Shown in pieces: positions 44,773 to 51,454 of a DNA stretch of 64,000 nt. A program made the position numbers and the translations under genes. Source of the DNA: Aeriscardovia sp. (lineage in GTDB: Bacteria; Actinomycetota; Actinomycetes; Actinomycetales; Bifidobacteriaceae); contig JAGBQM010000014.1 in NCBI GenBank assembly GCA_017632855.1, positions 34,494 through 98,493 of the forward strand, in the 5' to 3' direction. Under the pieces are notes generated by a model. It had not been told where the DNA came from. It was given only the letters and a program-made list of their open reading frames with translations, and ran no database searches. How positions within the stretch are numbered: position 1 is the first letter of the stretch; each line of letters opens with the position of its first letter.

Positions 44773-45861
44773 ATGGCGATAAACGAAAATATGGCCCGTC
44801 TGGAGTCAAACGGGGTGTCGGTGTGGCTGGACAGCCTTTCAAGGGATCTTATGGGATCCGGAAAACTTCAGAACCTGATTGACGAAGACGGAGTGTGCGG
44901 AGTCACCACCAACCCCAACATCTTCTACAAGGCCATCCACGGATCCTCCCTCTATGACGAAGAGATAAAGGAAGGCGGCAAGAGCGCCTCCGACATCCTC
45001 TACGGCCTTATGGTAAAAGACGTGCGATCCGCCTGCGACATCTTCAGGCCCGTCGCTGAAAGCAGCGGGTGGGTAAACGGCAGAGTCTCTTTGGAAGTGG
45101 ATCCGAACATCTCCGACGACTCCGAGGCCATGATAGCCGCGGCGCAGAAGGTGTGGGAGAAGATAGAGAGAAAGAACGCCATGGTTAAGATCCCGGCCAC
45201 CCCCGCAGGCTTTGAGGCTGCAAGGTTTTGCATAGGGCACGGAATCAGCGTGAACATGACCCTGCTCTTCTCCCTTCCTCACTACGAGGCCGCCGCCAAC
45301 GCCTTCCTTGAAGGCGCGATGGACGCTTTGAGAAGCGACGTGGATCTCAGGCCTTTGGGATCCGTGGCTTCCCTCTTCGTATCCAGAATCGACACCAAAG
45401 TCGACGCCATGCTTGACAAGATTGGAACCCAGGACGCCATCGCCCTCAAGGGCAAGGCGGCTATAGCCAACTCCATTCTGGCTTACGGCCTCTTTGAAAA
45501 GATCTTCAGCTCCGACCCCAGATGGGCCGATCTCGAAAGGGCGGGAGTACGGCCGCAAAGGCTTTTGTGGGCCAGCACTTCGGTTAAGAATCCGGCTTAC
45601 CCCGACTGCCTCTACGTCGACTCCTTGGTAGCCCCCAAGACAGTAAATACCATGCCCCTTTCCACCCTCGAAGCCGAAGCCAGCCACGGCAAAGGGGAGC
45701 CTTGCGAGTTTGACTATGAGGCAAGCCGCAGGGTGATAGAGGATCTTTCGGCCATGGGAATCGACATAGAAAAGGTAAGCGAGGACCTTCAAAAAGACGG
45801 GATAGATCAGTTCAAGGATTCCTGGAACTCTTTGATAAGCGAAATCGAAAAGAAGATGTAG
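44773..45861 (+). CDS. tal: Transaldolase
   Basis: Transfers dihydroxyacetone units via a Schiff base. I use the ATG at 44773 (362 residues), which has AAGGAG upstream; the longer frame only overlaps tkt. GVTTNPNIFYKAI (43-55) is the N-terminal hallmark, SLEVDPNISDD (106-116) follows, and the Schiff-base lysine is Lys139 in MVKIPATPAG. NMTLLFSLPHYEAAANAFLEG, SVASLFVSRIDTKVD and LLWASTSVKNPAY complete the long actinobacterial TalB/TAL subtype. A bidirectional terminator follows. Confidence 0.96.
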   Translation: MAINENMARLESNGVSVWLDSLSRDLMGSGKLQNLIDEDGVCGVTTNPNIFYKAIHGSSLYDEEIKEGGKSASDILYGLMVKDVRSACDIFRPVAESSGWVNGRVSLEVDPNISDDSEAMIAAAQKVWEKIERKNAMVKIPATPAGFEAARFCIGHGISVNMTLLFSLPHYEAAANAFLEGAMDALRSDVDLRPLGSVASLFVSRIDTKVDAMLDKIGTQDAIALKGKAAIANSILAYGLFEKIFSSDPRWADLERAGVRPQRLLWASTSVKNPAYPDCLYVDSLVAPKTVNTMPLSTLEAEASHGKGEPCEFDYEASRRVIEDLSAMGIDIEKVSEDLQKDGIDQFKDSWNSLISEIEKKM

Positions 45862-45875
45862 CCGGGTTTAGGCGC

Positions 45876-45919
45876 AAAAAAAGTCGGACTGACTCCAAGC
45901 AAGCCTGTCCGACTTTTTT
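45876..45919. terminator. Bidirectional terminator between tal and the acetyltransferase gene
   Basis: An A-run plus GTCGGAC pairs with GTCCGAC plus a T-run, around a 17-base loop. Flanking A and T tracts allow termination of tal rightward and of the secG-acetyltransferase transcript leftward. Confidence 0.85.
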
Positions 45920-45930
45920 CATTATAAGCT

Positions 45931-46386
45931 TCAGCCCACAAGGTCCTTTGAGTAGAAGCTGGTGCGGTGGACGTAGCCCAGCTTTTGGGAAAGGGAAATC
46001 ATGGAGGCAGAAACGCTGTCGAAGTAAACCGCGCAGACGTTTCTGGCCTTGAGCTCGATTTCCCCCTGGGAAATCATGTCGGCCATGATGCCCTGCTTTC
46101 TCTGCTTGGGGACGGTGTACACGTTGCACATATACGCGTAGCTTCCGTTATCTACGAGGCCAGGGATATTGTGCTCCACCACGAACGTGCAGGTGGCGCC
46201 GATCTTTCCGTCCGTTTCGCTTACCAGTATCAGCGTGTTCACGTTCCCTATGGACTGGCTAATCCACTTCTCTATGGCCTTCACTTTCTCTTCGCTCGCA
46301 TCGGCATCCGGGTGAAGTTCCTTTTGCTCTGCAATCCTGAGCTTTACAAGCTCCTGGGCGTCCTGTTCCAAAGCGTAACGTATCAT
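45931..46386 (-). CDS. GNAT-family N-acetyltransferase
   Basis: A 151-residue GNAT-fold protein. The acetyl-CoA pyrophosphate-binding motif A is visible as NVYTVPKQRKQGIMADMI (about 88-105; Q-R-K-Q-G-I-M in place of Q/R-x-x-G-x-A). A C-terminal SLSQKLGYVHRTSFYSKDL typical of the family follows. The substrate is unknown. It starts four bases after secG and is last in the leftward uvrA-to-secG run, just before the shared terminator. Confidence 0.85.
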   Translation of the reverse strand: MIRYALEQDAQELVKLRIAEQKELHPDADASEEKVKAIEKWISQSIGNVNTLILVSETDGKIGATCTFVVEHNIPGLVDNGSYAYMCNVYTVPKQRKQGIMADMISQGEIELKARNVCAVYFDSVSASMISLSQKLGYVHRTSFYSKDLVG

Positions 46387-46390
46387 TTCA

Positions 46391-46648
46391 TCACCAAGCC
46401 GTAAATCCGAACCTCGTCAAAAGGCCGAGTCCGATTATCGTCGCAATCCATATGAGGGCCACAATCACCGTTATGCGGTTCAAATTCTTTTCCGCAACCC
46501 CCGAGGTGCTCGCGCTCTGCCCGCTGGCAGAGGCTCCAAACATATCGGAAAGGCCTCCCCCCTTGCCCTTGTGCATGAGGATGAGAAGGGTAAGGAGGAT
46601 GCTGGTTATTATGACCAGGATGTCTAAGATAATTACCAACGCCTTCAC
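46391..46648 (-). CDS. secG: Preprotein translocase subunit SecG
   Basis: A small subunit of the SecYEG channel. The 85-residue protein has two membrane helices (about 3-24 and 58-80). Between them is the SecG loop LMHKGKGGGLSDMFG (24-38), including the conserved GKGGGLSDMFG. It overlaps tpiA by four bases. pgk-tpiA-secG is a standard actinobacterial arrangement. Confidence 0.96.
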   Translation of the reverse strand: MKALVIILDILVIITSILLTLLILMHKGKGGGLSDMFGASASGQSASTSGVAEKNLNRITVIVALIWIATIIGLGLLTRFGFTAW

Positions 46649-47424
46649 TGTCCGCTCCCCTCTTCAGCCAGGCGCCGAAATATTGTCGCAAATTCTTCGG
46701 GGTTGAGGCTGGCGCGGCCTACGAGAAAGCCTCCCAGCCCAAGACCCTTAAGAGAGTCTATATTCCCCTCGTTTACAGAGCCGCCGTAAAGAATCCGGGG
46801 CGAAAGGCCGAACTTTTCACGCATTTTCTCCTTTAGGGCGCAAACCGCCTTGAAAATGCGCTCCGGGGAGGCCGTCATGGAAGATCCTATAGCCCACACG
46901 GGCTCGTAGGAAATAATCACTTTGCCCCTTTCCAAGGGCGAAAGATCGCAAAAGACCTCTTGGGCCTGGGAAGTTATCTCTTCCCAGTCTTCTTCCCCCT
47001 TCTCCTTTTCCCCTACGCACAGTATCGGAGTCATTGAAGAGGCGATGGAGTTTTTAACTTTCCCCACCAGTTCTTCACGCGTCTCGTGGTGGTTTTTCCG
47101 GCTTTCGGAGTGTCCAACCAAAACGTAGAGGCACCCAAGGCTTTCAAGCATGGAGGCCGATATTTCCCCCGTAAAAGCCCCCTGAGCGTGAGGGGAAACG
47201 TCCTGGGCTCCGAGGGCAACGGGGAGGCGGTAGGAATTGGAAAACACCTGGGCCGTCCGCAGGCTCGTAAAGGGCGGGAAAATCGCCATCTCCACTCCCT
47301 TTTGCCAATCCTTTTTTTCAGGCAAAATCAGGGAAAGCCGGCGAAGGAAGTCCAAAGTCTGCAAATGGTCCATATTCATTTTCCAGTTGGCGGCCAGAAG
47401 GCAGGGGGAGGGGAAAAAGGGCAT
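46645..47424 (-). CDS. tpiA: Triosephosphate isomerase
   Basis: Interconverts dihydroxyacetone phosphate and glyceraldehyde-3-phosphate. The 259-residue protein has Asn13 and catalytic Lys15 in AANWKMN, catalytic His105 in VGHSESR and catalytic Glu174 in SYEPVWAIG. The phosphate loop ILYGGSVNEGNI follows. GHSESR replaces the usual GHSERR, a single change beside the active-site His. It starts two bases after the pgk stop and overlaps secG by four bases. Confidence 0.96.
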   Translation of the reverse strand: MPFFPSPCLLAANWKMNMDHLQTLDFLRRLSLILPEKKDWQKGVEMAIFPPFTSLRTAQVFSNSYRLPVALGAQDVSPHAQGAFTGEISASMLESLGCLYVLVGHSESRKNHHETREELVGKVKNSIASSMTPILCVGEKEKGEEDWEEITSQAQEVFCDLSPLERGKVIISYEPVWAIGSSMTASPERIFKAVCALKEKMREKFGLSPRILYGGSVNEGNIDSLKGLGLGGFLVGRASLNPEEFATIFRRLAEEGSGQ

Positions 47425-47426
47425 TC

Positions 47427-48623
47427 TTACTTTTCCCCCAGAGCGGGGAGCCCTTCTCCCTTTAGAAACTCCAGGGAAGCGCCCCCTCCAGTGGAGATGT
47501 GGGAGAAGTCTCCGTCCTTAAATCCGAAGGCGTCTACGGCAGCCGCGCTGTCTCCTCCCCCGATTATCGTGAAGGCCCCGTTTTGGGTGGCCTTTTTCAT
47601 AGCCTGGGCTATAAAGCGCGTGCCCTCGGCGAACTTGGGGAATTCGAACACTCCCAAAGGCCCGTTCCAAAAGACGGTCTTGGAATCGGCAATCTTTGCG
47701 GCAAATTCCTCGCAGGTCTTGGGGCCCACGTCCATTCCCATCATGTTTTCGGGAACTTCGTAGGCGTCAACTATTTCCGTTGAGGCGTCGGCGGAGAAGG
47801 CGTCGGCCACTACGAGGTCTTTGGGAAGGACGAATTCCACTCCCTTTTCCTTGGCTATCCTCATGCACTCCCTGGCTTCGTCCAGCATGTCCGGCTCCAC
47901 CAAAGACTGGCCTATCTGTCCGCCGTTGGCCTTGATGAAGGTGTAGGCCATTCCGCCTGCCACAAGGATTCTGTCCGCCACGTCCAGGAGGTGGACTATC
48001 ACTTTCAGCTTGTCTGAAACCTTGGCTCCGCCCATGACCACGGTGTAGGGCCTTGCGGGGTCTTCAAGGGCCCTGCTCAGGGCCTTTTCCTCTTTGGCCA
48101 CCAAAAAGCCCATGTAGCTCGGCAAAAGCTTGGAGACGTCGTAGCTGGAAGCGTGCTTGCGGTGGGCAACGCCGAATCCGTCAAAGACGAAAAGATCGGC
48201 CATGGAGGCCAGATCCTCTGCCAGCTTCATCCTTTCTTCTTCGTCCTTGCTGGTCTCTTCCGGCCTGAACCTTATGTTTTCAAGAAGAAGGACCTCTCCG
48301 GGCTTAAGCTCCTTGGCCAGCTTCTTTGAATCCTCTCCCGCGGCGTCTTTGGCCAAAATGACGGGGTCCCCCAAAAGTTCCGAAAGCCTTTGGGCTACGG
48401 GGGCCAGGGAATAGGCGGGATCTTCCTTGCCTCCCGGACGGCCCAGGTGCGCGGTTACAATCACCTTGGCCCCGCGAGAAAGCAGGTCCTTTAAGGTGGG
48501 TACGGCCTCCCTTATCCTCCTGTCGTCGGTAATTTCCCCTTTTTCATTCAAGGGCACGTTGAGATCGCACCTGACGAGCACGGTCTTTCCCGTCAGATCC
48601 CCTAATTTTTCTATGCTTTCCAT
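47427..48623 (-). CDS. pgk: Phosphoglycerate kinase
   Basis: Makes ATP from 1,3-bisphosphoglycerate. The 398-residue protein has VLVRCDLNVPL (15-25), TAHLGRPGG, LLLENIRFRPEE, the hinge FDGFGVAHRKHAS, VMGGAKVSDKL, VDVGPKT-like MGMDVGPKT and FWNGPLGVFEFP. The ADP-site GGGDSAAAVDAFG and C-terminal FSHISTGGGASLEFL follow. A strong ribosome-binding site (GAAGGAAAT before ATG) is present. It follows whiA by 47 bases. Confidence 0.97.
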   Translation of the reverse strand: MESIEKLGDLTGKTVLVRCDLNVPLNEKGEITDDRRIREAVPTLKDLLSRGAKVIVTAHLGRPGGKEDPAYSLAPVAQRLSELLGDPVILAKDAAGEDSKKLAKELKPGEVLLLENIRFRPEETSKDEEERMKLAEDLASMADLFVFDGFGVAHRKHASSYDVSKLLPSYMGFLVAKEEKALSRALEDPARPYTVVMGGAKVSDKLKVIVHLLDVADRILVAGGMAYTFIKANGGQIGQSLVEPDMLDEARECMRIAKEKGVEFVLPKDLVVADAFSADASTEIVDAYEVPENMMGMDVGPKTCEEFAAKIADSKTVFWNGPLGVFEFPKFAEGTRFIAQAMKKATQNGAFTIIGGGDSAAAVDAFGFKDGDFSHISTGGGASLEFLKGEGLPALGEK

Positions 48624-48670
48624 ATTTCCTTCCCCTTCGATGGGTAAAGCTCGTTTATAAAGAGTTTAAT

Positions 48671-49618
48671 TCAAAAGGCGTTGAATTTGTTTTGCATCCC
48701 CTGTACGCGCCCTTCCTGGATGTCCATGGCGAGCTTGTAAAGCCGCCTCATCCTGCCCGCCAAAGCGTCTTTGCTGATGGGAGGATCCGCCAGCCTCCCC
48801 AGTTCGCTCAAAGTGGCGTTGGGGTATTTGAGCCTGAGCTGCCCCGCTTCGATGAGGTTGGGGTTTACGTTCTTTCCTTTCAAGATTGTAAGGGCCCTGC
48901 CGATTCTTTGGCAGGCGTTCTGGCTGGCGTCAAAACTCCTTTTTTTGTTGGTAGCGTAAAGCTGGGAGATTACGTGCCTCGTGTCTTCGTCTTTTTGAGC
49001 GTAAGTGTTGCAGACTTTTATGGCCCAATCCCTGGCTCCCAGGAGATTTAAGAGCCTTACCGTCTGCTCCGCCTCCACCTCTATGCTCTTCCTTCTCCCC
49101 TTGGTGTTGATCTGGGTCTTTAGGCCCAAAATGGAGGCGCTTTGCTTCAGCTCTTCTGCAAGCCGGGGCACGGAGCAATACACCTTGGCCCCTTCCTTTT
49201 TGTCCGAACTGAGCTCGCCCTGGGCCATGAGGGCCCCCCTCCACATGGCCGTGGCCGCCGGGAGGAGGGCAATGTTTACGAAGGCCGGAAACCCCTCCAC
49301 GATCCTTTTGGTTTTTCTGTCCAAAAGCCTGCTTAGGACCAGAAGCTTCTTCGCCTCCTTCCCCTCCAGGCGAATGCAGTACATAAAGCCGGATCCCTGA
49401 GAAACCCTTTTTATCCGCGAATCTATCTTGTAAGTTTCCCTTATGGCGTTTTGCAGCCATTCGGCTAAATTTTGAGATCTCAAAGGGCACTCCAGAAGAA
49501 GCGTGCCCTCTGCGACTTTTATGGCCATAGAAAGCCTGAGCATGGTGGCTATCTGAATTTCACGCATGGAAGGGCTTATATTCGCTTTTGCAAGTTCGCT
49601 ATAAACTTCCGCCCTCAC
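48671..49618 (-). CDS. whiA: WhiA family transcriptional regulator
   Basis: WhiA has a LAGLIDADG homing-endonuclease-like N-terminal domain without nuclease activity and a C-terminal helix-turn-helix; it controls division genes in sporulating Actinobacteria and is kept in non-sporulating ones. The 315-residue protein (GTG start) shows the family C-terminus clearly: LRLKYPNATLSELGRLADPP followed by ISKDALAGRMRRL. The N-terminal half is more divergent. Upstream, rapZ and yvcK, usual neighbours between uvrC and whiA, are absent; only 111 non-coding bases separate it from uvrC. Confidence 0.92.
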   Translation of the reverse strand: MRAEVYSELAKANISPSMREIQIATMLRLSMAIKVAEGTLLLECPLRSQNLAEWLQNAIRETYKIDSRIKRVSQGSGFMYCIRLEGKEAKKLLVLSRLLDRKTKRIVEGFPAFVNIALLPAATAMWRGALMAQGELSSDKKEGAKVYCSVPRLAEELKQSASILGLKTQINTKGRRKSIEVEAEQTVRLLNLLGARDWAIKVCNTYAQKDEDTRHVISQLYATNKKRSFDASQNACQRIGRALTILKGKNVNPNLIEAGQLRLKYPNATLSELGRLADPPISKDALAGRMRRLYKLAMDIQEGRVQGMQNKFNAF

Positions 49619-49729
49619 TCTTCGCCTCTTTCGCTGCTTTTTTGAAAGAATCTAAACGCGCCGAAAAGCGCAAAACTTTAACTGCTTTTTGAATTTTGAC
49701 TATTAAACCCAGCCTCTATTTTACAGTCC

Positions 49730-51454
49730 TCATTTTTGAAGAAGGCTTTTGCGCCTGACTTGCCGGTGGAAGGATATGGCAAACCGGTGGGATTCGTCCC
49801 TCACTTCTTCCAGAAGAAGGAGGAGGGGATCGGTCCTGGAAAGGACCAGAGGGTACGCGCTTTCCTCCCTCCAAACTTCTTCCAGCTTTTTAGACAGCGC
49901 CACTATCCCGACTTTCTTTCCCCCGTAGCCTTCTTTTTCCGCTTCCTCTATCCCTTCCCTCGCCGCTTTAAGCTGCTCCGGGCCTCCGTCTATCACCAAA
50001 AGATCCGGCAGCGACAGATCCATTTCAAACCTCCTTCGCACCACTTCTTTCAAAGCCTGCAAATCGTCTTTAGGGGAAGAAAGCTTGAATTTCCTGTACC
50101 CTTCGCTGTTTTTAAGCCCCTTTGCAAAGGAGACGCACGAGCCCACCTGTTCTTCCCCCTTGGCCGAATTTGAGATGTCGAAACCCTCGATGAAGAGGGG
50201 AAGGGAAGGGAGCGAAAGGATCTTTTCGGCTTCTTCGAGGCTCTTTCTTCTGGCCTCCGCCTTTTTAAGGGAGCTTTTCTCCATCCTCTTCTCCCCTTCC
50301 TGGGCGTTTTTCTGGGCCTCTTCCAAAAGCCTCTTCTTTTCCCCCCTCTGGGGGACCTTCAGCTCCACCTTCCTTCCGGAAAGATCGCACAGCATTTCCT
50401 CCACGTCTTTTGCGCCTTCGGGAAGGAACGGAACGAGGACGGATTTTGGAAAAGAAGGGAAAGTCCGCCTGAATCCCTCATCCGGATCCGAGCTCCTTTC
50501 CTTCTTGAACCCTTCCCCCCCTTCCGACCGGTAAAAGGAAAAAAGGAGGCGGCCAAGAAGCTCTTCTTTCGATTCGTCGGCTACGAAGTCCGCCACCCAG
50601 CTCCTCTCCGCCCTGATGCGCCCGGATCGCACGGAAAACTGGTAAAAATAGGCCATCTCCTCTCCTTGCGCAACCCCGAAAACATCCTCGTCCTCCTTCA
50701 TGCCGATTACCGAGTTTTTTTCCGTCACCTGCTGCAGGGCCAAAAGTTCGTCTCTCGCCCTGCCCGCTTTTTCGAAATTAAAGTCTTCAACCTGTTTTTC
50801 GATTTCAGACTTCAGTTTCCCTTTCTCTTCCGCGGCCCGCGAGGGGGAAGAAAGGACGGAAGAAAAGGCCTTCACGATTTTTGCGTAACCCTCCGGGCCG
50901 ATTTCCCCTATACAGGGCCCCGAGCATCTTCCCAATTCGTAAAGGAGGCATGCCCTTTTGTGGGCCAGGTGCCTTTTAAACACTTCGTCGCTGCATGTGC
51001 GCAGGGGATAGAGATGAGTCAGGGGGCCCAAAAGCCTGAAAAGCTTTAGGTTGGCGAAGGGGCCGAAAAGCAAAATCCCTTTTCTTTTGGCGCTCCTCGT
51101 CACGAAAAGCCTGGGAAATTCCTGCTTGTAGGAGAGGGCGAGGTAGGGGTAGCTTTTGTCGTCTTTGAAAACCACGTTGAACCTGGGGTTGAATTCCTTA
51201 ATCCATGAGCACTCCAAAGACAGGGCCTCAAGCTCGTTGTCTACTACGGTCCACTCCAGGCTCTGAGCCGATGAAACCATGTTGCGCGTGCGGGGAGGAA
51301 GGGAGGAAAGGGGCTGAAAGTAGTAGGAAAGGCGGTTTCTCAGGTTCTTCGCCTTCCCCACGTAAATTACCTTCCCTTCCCCGTCCTTCCACTTGTAGAC
51401 TCCGAAAGTTTCGGGGATATCGCTTCTTTTGGGGGCCTTGAGGGGATCTAGCAT
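49730..51454 (-). CDS. uvrC: Excinuclease ABC subunit C, lacking the C-terminal HhH domain
   Basis: The dual-incision nuclease of excision repair. The start at 51454 (574 residues) overlaps the uvrA end by seven bases. The GIY-YIG domain is at the N-terminus (FGVYKW...VIYVGKAKNLRNRL). A UVR motif for UvrB contact lies near 210-245. The RNase H-like domain has FIEGFDISNSAKGEEQVGS and LLVIDGGPEQLKAA. The protein stops just after DESHRFAISFHRQVRRKSLLQK. Homologues continue with about 60 residues forming the (HhH)2 domain. I found no continuation in other frames of the 111 bases downstream. Confidence 0.93.
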   Translation of the reverse strand: MLDPLKAPKRSDIPETFGVYKWKDGEGKVIYVGKAKNLRNRLSYYFQPLSSLPPRTRNMVSSAQSLEWTVVDNELEALSLECSWIKEFNPRFNVVFKDDKSYPYLALSYKQEFPRLFVTRSAKRKGILLFGPFANLKLFRLLGPLTHLYPLRTCSDEVFKRHLAHKRACLLYELGRCSGPCIGEIGPEGYAKIVKAFSSVLSSPSRAAEEKGKLKSEIEKQVEDFNFEKAGRARDELLALQQVTEKNSVIGMKEDEDVFGVAQGEEMAYFYQFSVRSGRIRAERSWVADFVADESKEELLGRLLFSFYRSEGGEGFKKERSSDPDEGFRRTFPSFPKSVLVPFLPEGAKDVEEMLCDLSGRKVELKVPQRGEKKRLLEEAQKNAQEGEKRMEKSSLKKAEARRKSLEEAEKILSLPSLPLFIEGFDISNSAKGEEQVGSCVSFAKGLKNSEGYRKFKLSSPKDDLQALKEVVRRRFEMDLSLPDLLVIDGGPEQLKAAREGIEEAEKEGYGGKKVGIVALSKKLEEVWREESAYPLVLSRTDPLLLLLEEVRDESHRFAISFHRQVRRKSLLQK

